DNA from: Flavobacteriaceae bacterium
GTDB lineage: Bacteria; Bacteroidota; Bacteroidia; Flavobacteriales; Flavobacteriaceae
DNA length: 35,566 nt
NCBI GenBank assembly: GCA_013043005.1
Contig: JABDOZ010000175.1
Coordinates: 1-35,566, forward strand
Reading direction: 5' to 3'
Numbering within the stretch: position 1 is the stretch's first letter; every line of letters starts with the position of its first letter. The notes beneath the pieces were generated by a model. That model had not been told where the DNA came from. It saw only the letters and a list, made by a program, of their open reading frames with translations, and did not search any database. Made by a program: the position numbers and the translations under genes. Shown piece after piece: positions 1 through 7,745 of this stretch.

Positions 1-980
1 TAACAGGATTGATGTGGCAGCAATCTTTTGATCATAATAACGATGGAGAAGTTGATTATAATGACAAGCTTTCTTATGATGAAATTTTAGATCTCGTTGA
101 AAATGGAATGTCCTTTGCTGGATATGATGATTGGCGTTTGCCAACAATTAAGGAAATGTACTCATTGATTATATTTAGTGGCAGAGATATTTCGCCTGAA
201 AGTACTTCCACTGACAATCTAATTCCTTTTATAAATAACGCAACCTTTGAATTTGCTTATGGAGATCTATCTGCAGGAGAACGTTTAATTGATATGCAAT
301 GTGCGACAACCAATGTTTATGTTAGCAATGAAGTAGAACGAACCGTATTTGGAGTCAATTTTGCCGATGGAAGAATAAAAGGATACGGTGCAAGTATGCC
401 TTTTGGGAATGAAGATAAAGCATTTAACTATTTGCTTGTTAGAGGACGAACTGATTATGGAGTTAATGAATTTACAGATAATGGAGATGGAACCGTTTCC
501 GATACAGCAACAGGATTAATGTGGATGCAAAATGACAGTGGATCAGGTTTGATTTGGAAAGATGCTTTAAGCTACGCAGAAAATTTTGAGTTCGCTGGCT
601 ACAACGATTGGAGGTTGCCAAATGCAAAAGAATTACAAAGTATTGTGGATTATTCGAGATCTCCAGCCTTCAATAATTCAGCAGCGATTGATCCTATTTT
701 TAACAGTACGCAAATTACCAATGAAGCAGGTCAAATCGATTACCCATGGTATTGGAGTGGAACCACACATGCCTCAATAGTTTCAGGCAGTGCGGCAGCC
801 TATGTTTCATTTGGACGTTGTCTTGGCAATATGGATGGTTGGATAGACATACATGGTGCTGGCTCACAAAGAAGTGACCCAAAATTTGATGATGGTACAG
901 ATTATTCCGAAGGACATGGACCACAAGGCGATGCCATTAGAATATATAATTATGTAAGACTAGTAAGAGATATCAATTAA
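1..980 (+). CDS. DUF1566 (Lcl C-terminal-like) repeat protein, 5' end outside the window
   Basis: Partial gene: the reading frame is open from base 3 and the first visible residues are TGLMWQQ, so the start lies upstream of the window. The TTG at 9 is internal, because the same TGLMW motif opens the second repeat at about residue 168. Two DUF1566 units are visible, each running from a GLMW motif through W..AL/L..V to a DWRLP motif (YDDWRLPTIKEM and YNDWRLPNAKEL) and ending near WSGT or YVRLVRD. DUF1566 is a domain of extracellular bacterial proteins with a C-type-lectin-like fold; its function is unknown. The spacing of charged and aromatic residues fits a secreted protein, but the signal peptide is not in view. 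A strong terminator follows 38 bases after the stop. Confidence 0.85.
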   Translation, partial: TGLMWQQSFDHNNDGEVDYNDKLSYDEILDLVENGMSFAGYDDWRLPTIKEMYSLIIFSGRDISPESTSTDNLIPFINNATFEFAYGDLSAGERLIDMQCATTNVYVSNEVERTVFGVNFADGRIKGYGASMPFGNEDKAFNYLLVRGRTDYGVNEFTDNGDGTVSDTATGLMWMQNDSGSGLIWKDALSYAENFEFAGYNDWRLPNAKELQSIVDYSRSPAFNNSAAIDPIFNSTQITNEAGQIDYPWYWSGTTHASIVSGSAAAYVSFGRCLGNMDGWIDIHGAGSQRSDPKFDDGTDYSEGHGPQGDAIRIYNYVRLVRDIN

Positions 981-1018
981 TTATAGGATAAATTTTATTT
1001 GTTTAGTTAGTTTTAGTC

Positions 1019-1048
1019 AAAAGCTTCATGTTTATTCATGAAGCTTTT
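1019..1048 (+). terminator. Intrinsic terminator after the DUF1566 gene
   Basis: A perfect 12-bp stem (AAAAGCTTCATG at 1019-1030 pairs with CATGAAGCTTTT at 1037-1048) encloses a 6-base loop TTTATT and is followed by a T-rich stretch. It covers an ATG at 1028 that would otherwise extend the next gene, which argues for the start at 1073 instead. Confidence 0.85.
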
Positions 1049-1072
1049 CTATTTTTATATAAACTTCTTGTG

Positions 1073-2164
1073 ATGAATCGTATTCTATTTTTTTTGATTT
1101 TTAGTTTAGTGTTTTCTTGTAAAATGGAAGAAAGATTTTTTCCAGGAAATATATCAAAGGCTAAAACTAAAAGAGATATTTCTGAAGTTGTTATCGATAC
1201 TGTTTTTCCATGGAAAAATGTTATGTCTTCTCTAAATTATTCTATTAGAGCAATTGAATTGACAAAAGAAAATGTATGGTATGCTGCATCAAATGGAGGA
1301 TATGAAAAAATTTCAAATGATAATAAATCCTTAAAATATTGGAGGTTAATGAAAAATGATACAACAGGGTATGAGATTAGATCTGTTGCAAAAACTAAGG
1401 ATGCTTTTTTTGGGCTTACTATTTCAAATCCGGCAATTCTATTCAAACAAGACTCCATAGGAAGACATGTTGTTTATAAAGAAGAGCATGATAAGGTATT
1501 TTATGATGCCATGGATTTCTGGAACGACCAAGAAGGAATTGCCATTGGCGACCCAACAGAAAATTGTATGAGTATTATTATTACTCGAGATGGAGGAAAT
1601 ACATGGACTAAATTATCCTGTGATAATTTACCAAATACAATAGAAGGTGAAGCTGCCTTTGCAGCCAGTGATACCAATATTGCTATTTTAGGCGACAATA
1701 CATGGGTTGCAACGGGAGGTAAGGCAAGCAGGGTTTTATATTCACCCGATAAAGGGAAAACATGGAAGGTTTTTGATACACCAATAATTCAAGGTGAATC
1801 AACTACAGGAATGTATTCTATTGACTTTTATGACGAACTTAATGGATACGCTATTGGAGGTGATTATACCAAGCCAGAAGATAATAAAGCCAATAAAATA
1901 AGGACAACAGATGGAGGTAAGACATGGGAACTGGTTGCCCAAAATCAGGAGCCAGGTTACAGAAGTTGTGTACAATATATACCGAATGGTAAAGGAAACG
2001 AATTAGTCGCGGTTGGATTTAAAGGTATGGATTACAGTAATGATTATGGAACAACATGGAAACATTTAAGTGATGAAGGCTTTTACACCATTAGGTTTTT
2101 AAATGATAGCATTGCATATGCAGGTGGAAAAGGACGGATTAGTAAATTAACTTTTAGAGAATAG
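1073..2164 (+). CDS. Lipoprotein with BNR/Asp-box beta-propeller (YCF48/sialidase-like)
   Basis: About 363 residues from the ATG at 1073, which gives MNRILFFLIFSLVFSC, a lipoprotein signal ending in an FSC lipobox. Starting at 1028 instead would put the initiator inside the preceding terminator hairpin. Four Asp-box motifs of the S/T-x-D-x-G-x-T-W type are visible (TRDGGNTW, SPDKGKTW, TTDGGKTW, SNDYGTTW), spaced as in beta-propeller blades. The fold is shared by sialidases, VPS10 proteins and the photosystem assembly factor YCF48. No set of sialidase catalytic residues is recognisable, so enzyme activity is not claimed. It probably sits on an outer membrane face as a structural or binding propeller. 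Confidence 0.8.
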   Translation: MNRILFFLIFSLVFSCKMEERFFPGNISKAKTKRDISEVVIDTVFPWKNVMSSLNYSIRAIELTKENVWYAASNGGYEKISNDNKSLKYWRLMKNDTTGYEIRSVAKTKDAFFGLTISNPAILFKQDSIGRHVVYKEEHDKVFYDAMDFWNDQEGIAIGDPTENCMSIIITRDGGNTWTKLSCDNLPNTIEGEAAFAASDTNIAILGDNTWVATGGKASRVLYSPDKGKTWKVFDTPIIQGESTTGMYSIDFYDELNGYAIGGDYTKPEDNKANKIRTTDGGKTWELVAQNQEPGYRSCVQYIPNGKGNELVAVGFKGMDYSNDYGTTWKHLSDEGFYTIRFLNDSIAYAGGKGRISKLTFRE

Positions 2165-2189
2165 ATTCTTCGACAAGCTCAGAATGACA
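2163..2189. repeat. Dispersed intergenic repeat, single arm
   Basis: This 27-base unit begins within the stop codon of the BNR gene. It matches the right arm of the inverted repeat at 23672-23698 at 24 of 27 positions. The shared core is TTCGACAAGCTCAG followed by ATGACA. Only one arm is present here. Confidence 0.7.
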
Positions 2190-2199
2190 TAAAAGTATA

Positions 2200-2227
2200 A
2201 ATAAAGAAGCCAATTGGCTTCTTTATT
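2200..2227. terminator. Bidirectional terminator between convergent genes
   Basis: A perfect palindrome: AATAAAGAAGCC at 2200-2211, AATT in the centre, GGCTTCTTTATT at 2216-2227. It can terminate the BNR gene on the plus strand and the sigma operon on the minus strand, whose last stop codon it touches. Confidence 0.85.
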
Positions 2228-2676
2228 CATGGGCGATTTTCTTTTCTAGATCCTTCTCGACGTTTTCTGAATTGCTCCATCATCCGCCTGTTAAAGGCAT
2301 CTTCTGTAGCTTTCAATAGAATTATCTTTTTAGCCGGTAAAACCTTTAAAAGGTCATTTGCAAATTTCTGTTTTAAATCGTGTTTTCTTGTATCTGTAGC
2401 CATCATATATTCCACATGACTTTTGGCTTCCTGATCAGTCATTGATTCAAAATCTACTTTTCTAAATTTACCTTTAGTTTCCTGACGTAGTCTTTGATTT
2501 TCTGCATCAAATGCATTATAAATTGGCCAGAAATTTTGTGCTTCAGTAGTAGTCAATTCCAAACGTTCTGTAATAAATGCTATTTTCAAGGCTTTAATTC
2601 GTTCATGCCTTTCCTTATCTTGTGAATAGGTACTAATTGAGAGCAGTAATATTAATATGAGTAGTATTTTTTTCAT
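2227..2676 (-). CDS. Small periplasmic Spy/CpxP-like protein, last gene of the ECF operon
   Basis: 149 residues. A cleavable signal peptide is visible (MKKILLILILLLSISTYSQ, the SQ cut typical of Flavobacteria). The mature part is highly charged and predicted helical, with an L-T-x-x-E-A-Q-x-F-W-P-I-Y segment near residues 40-52. That pattern is common in small ECF-linked Bacteroidota proteins and loosely resembles the LTxxQ motif of Spy/CpxP envelope-stress chaperones. The C-terminus is basic (KRREGSRKENRP). It starts 3 bases after the stop of the membrane protein upstream, so both are translated from one transcript with the sigma factor. A role in sensing envelope stress is inference; no enzyme motif is seen. 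Confidence 0.75.
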   Translation of the reverse strand: MKKILLILILLLSISTYSQDKERHERIKALKIAFITERLELTTTEAQNFWPIYNAFDAENQRLRQETKGKFRKVDFESMTDQEAKSHVEYMMATDTRKHDLKQKFANDLLKVLPAKKIILLKATEDAFNRRMMEQFRKRREGSRKENRP

Positions 2677-2679
2677 AAT

Positions 2680-3171
2680 TTATTCTATTATTAAATCTTC
2701 TATTATAGCATTTTCTAAAAGATAATCTTCGAGAATCTCTCCGGAAATTTGATTTTCTGTAAAATTATCAGTTGTTAATTCTTCTTCAATTAAGAGTGAA
2801 GCGATCTCATAAGTATCAATATCTTCGGTGAACAAATAATTCTCGATAGATGCTAATTCTAGATCATCAAAAGTAAAATCATTGTTATTTCCAATTATAT
2901 TAAACATCAATATCAATGCAGCAGCTATTCCTGTTGCGTATAGTAGATTACGTCTAGTAAATAATGAAATTACCTTAGGTTTTTGGACGACCTTATCAAG
3001 TATTTTATCATCCAAAGTCTCAAAATAATCAACCGGGACTTTAAAACCAGTATCCTTTACATTTTCATTTAAATTGATTTGACTCATTATAGAATCTTCC
3101 AAACCATCAAAATAGTTTTTTGGTGTTTTAAACCCTGAATCTTTTATGTTATGTAATTTATTTTTATTCAT
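2680..3171 (-). CDS. One-helix membrane protein, probable anti-sigma partner
   Basis: 163 residues, unrecognised family. The N-terminal half carries a duplicated motif: DSGFKTPKNYFDGLEDSIM and DTGFKVPVDYFETLDDKIL, about 26 residues apart. One hydrophobic segment follows at about residues 74-92 (LLYATGIAAALILMFNIIG). The rest is strongly acidic (many D, E and N) and reaches the C-terminus. The layout, a cytoplasmic N-terminus, one membrane helix and an outer domain, is that of membrane anti-sigma factors. The gene follows the ECF sigma gene with a gap of 33 bases. That it binds the sigma factor is inferred from position and topology only; the zinc anti-sigma HxxxCxxC motif is absent. Confidence 0.7.
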   Translation of the reverse strand: MNKNKLHNIKDSGFKTPKNYFDGLEDSIMSQINLNENVKDTGFKVPVDYFETLDDKILDKVVQKPKVISLFTRRNLLYATGIAAALILMFNIIGNNNDFTFDDLELASIENYLFTEDIDTYEIASLLIEEELTTDNFTENQISGEILEDYLLENAIIEDLIIE

Positions 3172-3204
3172 CCTAATAATTAGACTGTAACCATCTTAAA
3201 TGGT

Positions 3205-3744
3205 TTAATCCTTTGTTAAATAAGCTTCTATCTTTTTTACAGCTAAATGGTAAGATGCTTTTAAAGCACCTTCACTGGTTTCTAAAACCTCTGACATGTC
3301 TTTGTATTTAATATCATCAAAATATTTCATATTAAAAACTAGTTGTTGTTTTTGAGGCAAAGTAGCTATAGCCTGTTGCAATTTTAGCTGAATTTCATCA
3401 CCCTCAAAATAGACATCAGATTGTAAATTATCAACTGCATGTTGTTTTACTTCTTCACTAGCTAAATTTTGATGTTTTGCATTTTTATTTAAATGGGTAA
3501 TTGCTTCGTTTGTGGCGATTCTATACATCCATGAAAATAATTTACTTTCTCCTTTAAAATTACTAATATTCTTAAATACTTTAATAAACGTATTTTGCAA
3601 CACATCGTGCGTGTCATCATGGCTAATAACAATTTTACGGATATGCCAATATAATCGCTCCTTATAAAGAGAAATTAATTTTCTGAATCCTTCTTCTTTG
3701 GTTCTTTCGCTATTAAGAAGGCGTATAAGTTCTTTATCGTCTAT
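3205..3744 (-). CDS. ECF-type RNA polymerase sigma factor with a non-AUG start
   Basis: Sigma-70 family ECF factor that redirects RNA polymerase. Region 2 is visible (DVLQNTFIKVFKN, then FKGESKLFSWMYRIATNEAITHL) and region 4 as LPQKQQLVFNMKYFDDIKYKDMSEVLETSEGALKASYHLAVKKIE with a helix-turn-helix. The only ordinary in-frame start is the GTG at 3603. It would cut region 2 in half. The frame stays open to a stop at 3787-3789 and the extra residues are clearly sigma-like (DDKELIRLL, then GFRKLISLYKERLYWHIRKIV, then DTHDVLQ). Between that stop and 3603 there is no ATG, GTG or TTG. I place the start at the ATA at 3744, 4 bases after a GGAG, giving 179 residues and an N-terminus IDDKEL. The start is uncertain; the coding extension is not. 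Confidence 0.8.
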   Translation of the reverse strand: MDDKELIRLLNSERTKEEGFRKLISLYKERLYWHIRKIVISHDDTHDVLQNTFIKVFKNISNFKGESKLFSWMYRIATNEAITHLNKNAKHQNLASEEVKQHAVDNLQSDVYFEGDEIQLKLQQAIATLPQKQQLVFNMKYFDDIKYKDMSEVLETSEGALKASYHLAVKKIEAYLTKD

Positions 3745-3888
3745 GATGCTCCGTTTTTTGTTTAGACTATCAAAAATAAGAATAGTTTAATTTCTTCTGA
3801 ACAAATTGTCTTTGTAAGAAAATATTTAATAATATGTGATTCATCGTTAAAATATACTTTTTGTCGAAATATGGTTTTATGCCTTGGT

Positions 3889-3896
3889 CAAATGTA
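3889..3896 (-). promoter_or_regulatory. Candidate -7 element for the ECF sigma operon
   Basis: On the minus strand this reads TACATTTG, matching the Bacteroidota consensus TAnnTTTG. No TTG lies at the usual 19-21 bases upstream. It would give a leader of roughly 140 bases before the proposed sigma start. Matches to this short motif also occur by chance in AT-rich DNA. Confidence 0.35.
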
Positions 3897-3979
3897 GCGG
3901 ATCAAAAATAAGATGACCCTATTTTTGCAATGCAGTTGATTATGCTGTTCTATTATCCCCTTGATTAATAGAACACTAG

Positions 3980-4007
3980 AAAGAGATGGAAGAAATTCCA
4001 TCTCTTT
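3980..4007. terminator. Bidirectional hairpin terminator, GAAA loop
   Basis: Stem AAAGAGATGGAA (3980-3991) with TTCCATCTCTTT (3996-4007), 12 perfect pairs around a GAAA tetraloop, with A and T tracts at the ends. It can stop transcripts from the minus-strand exporter gene before they reach the sigma operon. Confidence 0.65.
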
Positions 4008-4071
4008 TCCAAACTTTTGATTAGTTGGTTGGTTTATATTGAAATCCATAAGATTTTGATATGGATAGAAG

Positions 4072-4102
4072 AAGGATGTACTTAATTGTTGCATCCTTTT
4101 TT
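4072..4102 (+). terminator. Hairpin with T6 tail reading on the plus strand
   Basis: AAGGATG and CATCCTT form a 7-bp stem around a 13-base loop, followed by TTTTTT. The T tract lies on the plus-strand side, although no plus-strand protein gene is upstream of it. For the minus-strand exporter gene, whose stop is 13 bases away, the tail would be CTTCTTCT, which is weaker. Confidence 0.5.
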
Positions 4103-4110
4103 GTTCCACT

Positions 4111-5937
4111 TTAGTTAAAAGATTGCATTTTAACCAAGTTACTGTAAACCCCCTTTTTATTTATTAAAGCTTTATGTTTGCCTTGCTCAACAATTTTGCC
4201 TTTTTGCATAACTACAATATTATCTGCTTTTTGAATAGTTGATAGTCTATGAGCGATCACTATGGAGGTTCTATTCTTCATCATATTTTCAAGGGCAATT
4301 TGAACCAATCTTTCGCTTTCTGTGTCAAGAGCAGATGTTGCCTCGTCCAGAATCATAATTGGGGGGTTTTTTATTACAGCTCTAGCTATACTAAGACGTT
4401 GTTTTTGTCCTCCTGATAATTTATTACCTGAGTCACCAATATTTGTTTCTATACCATTTGGTAGTTCTTTAACAAATTCCCAGGCATTAGCAATTTTAAG
4501 AGCTTCAATCACATCCTTTTCAGTAGCATTTTCATTACCAATAAGAATATTGTTTTTCACCGTTTCATTGAATAAAATCGAATCTTGTGTAACCAGTCCC
4601 AATAAACTTCTAAGCGAATGTTTCTTTAGATCTCGGATATCGATGCCATCTATTTTAATTTCTCCCTTTGTTACGTCATAAAAGCGAGTCACCAAATTAG
4701 CAATGGTCGATTTTCCGCTACCTGATTGACCAACAAGTGCTACTGTTTTACCCTTTTTTACTCTTAAAGAAAAATTTTCTAATACCAGATCCTTTTCATA
4801 TTTGAAAGAAATATCATTAATCGATATTTCATTTTCAAATGTATTCTTGTCTAAGGCATTTGGTTTATCACTTAATGGTGATTCAGTGTTTAAAATTTCC
4901 ATAACTCTTTCTGCAGCTGCATTACCTTGCCTAATGTAATAACTACCTCTACTAATTGCCTTGGCAGGAGTTAAAATATTATAGGCAAGACCCATATACG
5001 CAATAAAGGAACTACCATCTAGACTGCCATCAACTAAAACCAATTGGCCGCCATACCATAACAGAATCGCAATTACAGTTATACCTAAAAATTCACTGGT
5101 TGGAGACGCTAAATTCTGTCTGTTTAAAAGTTTATTTGAAAAATGAAAATACCTTTTAGTAGATTCTTTAAACTTGTTGAAGAATAATGACTCAGCATTA
5201 AATCCTTTAATTACTTTCAAACCTCCAAGGGTTTCTTCAAGTGTAGATAAAAAGATGCCTTGTTCTTTTTGTACTCTATCGGATTTCCGTTTCAAACTTT
5301 TACCAATTCTCGAAATTATGACTCCGGTAACTGGAATGAAAATAAAAACGAACAAAGTCAATTTGGCACTAATGATTAGCATCATTATAATTGTGAAAAT
5401 TATAGTTAATGGTTCTCTAACTATTAATTCTAATATTGACAGAAATGAATATCTTATTTCCAAAACATCAGAACCTAACCTAGCCATAATATCTCCTTTA
5501 CGTTTTTCTGAAAAGAAGGAAATAGGTAATTCAACTGTTTTTTCATATAACCTATTTCTAAGGTCTCGTAATACTCCATTTCTTAGAAAAGTAATGAAAT
5601 AAAGAGCCAGGTAATTAAAAATGTTTTTTAGCAGGAATAGGACAATGATCAAGCTAATAACAAGTAGAAGTGCCTTAGAAGCATCATTCTCAGCATATAG
5701 ATTAACTTGATAGGATAGATAATCTTTATAAAAATCTTTCAGATTGGATATACCTTGGTAAACAGGTTTCACCATGACTTTGGGTTTATCACTTCCAAAA
5801 AGAATATCTAACATTGGTATCAATGCAATAAATGATAGCGCACTGAACAAGGCATAAAGTATATTAGATATAATATTTAGAAATGCATAACCTTTATAAG
5901 GCTTCGCAAATTGAAGTACCTTGGTAAAATAATTCAT
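4111..5937 (-). CDS. MsbA-like ABC exporter (fused membrane and ATPase domains)
   Basis: 608 residues, the usual length of a half-transporter that works as a homodimer. The N-terminal membrane domain has about six hydrophobic segments between residues 16 and 330. The C-terminal nucleotide-binding domain shows Walker A GQSGSGKST (about 403-411), the Q-loop in VTQDSILF, the signature LSGGQ (507-511), Walker B IMILDEATSALD (about 527-538) and the H-loop IAHRLST. The family includes MsbA, which flips lipid A-core, and multidrug exporters. The sequence does not decide the substrate. Its ATG shares one base with the stop of the phosphohexomutase gene (TAATG), so the two are probably translationally coupled. 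Together with the glycosyltransferase upstream this suggests an envelope lipid or glycolipid role. Confidence 0.92.
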   Translation of the reverse strand: MNYFTKVLQFAKPYKGYAFLNIISNILYALFSALSFIALIPMLDILFGSDKPKVMVKPVYQGISNLKDFYKDYLSYQVNLYAENDASKALLLVISLIIVLFLLKNIFNYLALYFITFLRNGVLRDLRNRLYEKTVELPISFFSEKRKGDIMARLGSDVLEIRYSFLSILELIVREPLTIIFTIIMMLIISAKLTLFVFIFIPVTGVIISRIGKSLKRKSDRVQKEQGIFLSTLEETLGGLKVIKGFNAESLFFNKFKESTKRYFHFSNKLLNRQNLASPTSEFLGITVIAILLWYGGQLVLVDGSLDGSSFIAYMGLAYNILTPAKAISRGSYYIRQGNAAAERVMEILNTESPLSDKPNALDKNTFENEISINDISFKYEKDLVLENFSLRVKKGKTVALVGQSGSGKSTIANLVTRFYDVTKGEIKIDGIDIRDLKKHSLRSLLGLVTQDSILFNETVKNNILIGNENATEKDVIEALKIANAWEFVKELPNGIETNIGDSGNKLSGGQKQRLSIARAVIKNPPIMILDEATSALDTESERLVQIALENMMKNRTSIVIAHRLSTIQKADNIVVMQKGKIVEQGKHKALINKKGVYSNLVKMQSFN

Positions 5938-7664
5938 TAATTCAATTTCATATCTTTTATAATAGCATCAATTCTATTCTCTAATTCTGCCTCTTTATGA
6001 TTGAAATCTGAAGCATGTTTTAATTCTGTGTTAACACTAAAATAAAATTTGATTTTCGGCTCTGTACCGCTAGGTCTCAAAGCTATTTTGCTTCCATCTG
6101 CAGTATAATAGATCAAGACATTTGATTTTGGTACATCAATTTCTTCTTGTGTACTATCAACAATATTCTTAGCTACAGATAGTTGATAATCTTCAATTCT
6201 TATTACATTAGATCCATTAACCTCTTTTAATGGATTTTCTCTGGCATCTATCATCATTTGTTTAATTTCTTCAGCACCTTCAATTCCTTTTTTAGTAATA
6301 GAAATCAATCGTTCTTTATAGAAACCATGATTAATATACAATTGAATTAGGTGTTCAAATAAAGAACTTCCTTCGGCTTTTGCCTGAGCAGCAATTTCAC
6401 AAGCTAAAAGAGTAGAGGTAACGGCATCTTTATCTCTAACAAAATCGCCAACCATAAAGCCGAAACTTTCTTCACCACCACCAATAAAATCTAATTCTGG
6501 GAAGTCTTTGATCATTTTAGCGATCCATTTGAATCCTGTTAGACCTATTTTACTTTCAACATTATAGTCTTTTGCCATCTGGCTCATCATTGGTGTAGAA
6601 ACAATAGTGGAACCTATAAATTCTTTACCTTTTATTTTTCCTTGTTTTTTCCATTCATTCAACAAGAATTCAGTCATAACTACCATTGTCTGATTACCAT
6701 TTAAAAGCTGTAGCTCATTTTCTATATTTCTCACTGCAACACCTAAGCGATCACAATCAGGATCTGTTCCTATAACTATATCCGCATTCACTTTTTCCGC
6801 TAGTTCCAATGCCATTTTTAAAGCTTCAGGTTCCTCAGGATTGGGTGATACAACAGTTGGGAAATCACCGTCTGGTTTTTCTTGTTCCTTTACTATATGA
6901 ATATGCTTATAACCTGCTCTTTTTAGGGTTTCTGGTATTGTTGTAATTGAGGTTCCGTGAAGTGATGTAAAAACTATACACAGATCATCTTTAGCTTTTT
7001 GAGAGGTGAAATTCGCATTCTTTAACGAAGCATTAATAAATACGTCATCAACGTCTTTACCTATATATTGGATCAGATTTTCTTTAGCATCAAATTTTAT
7101 TTCTGAGTAATCTAAGTTATTAATTTCCGTAATTATTTCCTCATCATAAGGAGGAACCAATTGACCACCATCTTGCCAATAAACCTTGTATCCATTGTAT
7201 TCTGGAGGATTATGTGAGGCTGTTAAAACAATTCCACAATGACAATTTAAATGTTTAAGTGCAAAAGATAATTCTGGAGTAGGTCTCAATGCTTCAAAAA
7301 GAAAAACTTTAATATTATTTGCAGAAAATACATCGGCAACAAGTTTTGCTAATGTATCACTGTTATGTCTGCAATCATAGGCAATAGCGACTTTCACTTC
7401 TTCATTTGGAAAGCTTCTGTGAAGATAGTTACTCAGTCCTTGTGTATTCTTTCCAAGAGTATATTTATTTATTCTATTTGTTCCTACTCCCATAACCCCT
7501 CTCATTCCTCCTGTTCCAAATTCTAAATCTTTGTAGAAACTTTCCTGAATATCTTTAGGATTATTTGCAATACTGTCTTTAATAATATTTTGGGTTTCCT
7601 GATCGAAAGTAGGTGTTAACCATGTATTAATTCTATCTAATATTTTAGGTTCAATAAAAATCAT
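5937..7664 (-). CDS. Phospho-sugar mutase (phosphoglucomutase/phosphomannomutase, PGM2 type)
   Basis: 575 residues, an alpha-D-phosphohexomutase that interconverts hexose 1-phosphate and 6-phosphate in the cytoplasm. All four family signatures are present: the catalytic phosphoserine loop TASHNP (Ser about 150), the metal loop DPDCDRLG (Asp 301, 303, 305), the sugar loop GGGEESFGF (about 395-403), and the phosphate-binding loop RPSGTEPK near the C-terminus. The length and the region around SASHNP-like [11 protein letters not shown] match the eukaryote-like PGM2/PgcA group rather than short GlmM or ManB types. It would supply activated sugars for glycans. The gene starts under its own promoter and is followed with a one-base overlap by the ABC exporter. 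Confidence 0.93.
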   Translation of the reverse strand: MIFIEPKILDRINTWLTPTFDQETQNIIKDSIANNPKDIQESFYKDLEFGTGGMRGVMGVGTNRINKYTLGKNTQGLSNYLHRSFPNEEVKVAIAYDCRHNSDTLAKLVADVFSANNIKVFLFEALRPTPELSFALKHLNCHCGIVLTASHNPPEYNGYKVYWQDGGQLVPPYDEEIITEINNLDYSEIKFDAKENLIQYIGKDVDDVFINASLKNANFTSQKAKDDLCIVFTSLHGTSITTIPETLKRAGYKHIHIVKEQEKPDGDFPTVVSPNPEEPEALKMALELAEKVNADIVIGTDPDCDRLGVAVRNIENELQLLNGNQTMVVMTEFLLNEWKKQGKIKGKEFIGSTIVSTPMMSQMAKDYNVESKIGLTGFKWIAKMIKDFPELDFIGGGEESFGFMVGDFVRDKDAVTSTLLACEIAAQAKAEGSSLFEHLIQLYINHGFYKERLISITKKGIEGAEEIKQMMIDARENPLKEVNGSNVIRIEDYQLSVAKNIVDSTQEEIDVPKSNVLIYYTADGSKIALRPSGTEPKIKFYFSVNTELKHASDFNHKEAELENRIDAIIKDMKLN

Positions 7665-7682
7665 AATGTATTATATTTTTAA

Positions 7683-7690
7683 CAAATTTA
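7683..7690 (-). promoter_or_regulatory. Candidate -7 element for the mutase-exporter operon
   Basis: Minus-strand TAAATTTG, a full match to TAnnTTTG, about 20 bases before the mutase start. No TTG is found at the normal distance upstream. Confidence 0.4.
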
Positions 7691-7745
7691 ACCAATTTGT
7701 CAAATGTTAAACTGCTATTATCAGTTAAATTTAGTGGGCTAGTTG

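Larger units (their letters stand above)
3790..4110. other. Gene-free stretch with four consecutive perfect hairpins
   Basis: No convincing protein gene is seen between the ECF sigma operon and the ABC exporter gene. The stretch holds four perfect inverted repeats in a row. Hairpin 1 is TGTTCTATTA at 3946-3955 pairing with 3966-3975, loop 10. Hairpin 2 is a 12-bp stem at 3980-3991 and 3996-4007 with a GAAA loop. Hairpin 3 is ATCCATA at 4044-4050 pairing with 4060-4066. Hairpin 4 is AAGGATG at 4072-4078 pairing with 4092-4098, followed by a run of six T. This could be a structured non-coding RNA on the plus strand or a stack of terminators for the exporter gene. A 73-codon minus-strand frame (3888-4109) spans it but has no family resemblance and shows the hairpin symmetry in its codons. 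Confidence 0.55.

Noticed and set aside
3888-4109. 73-codon minus-strand frame over the four hairpins
   Set aside because: It overlaps four perfect inverted repeats, has no recognisable domain or signal and no clear ribosome site; most likely a chance frame.
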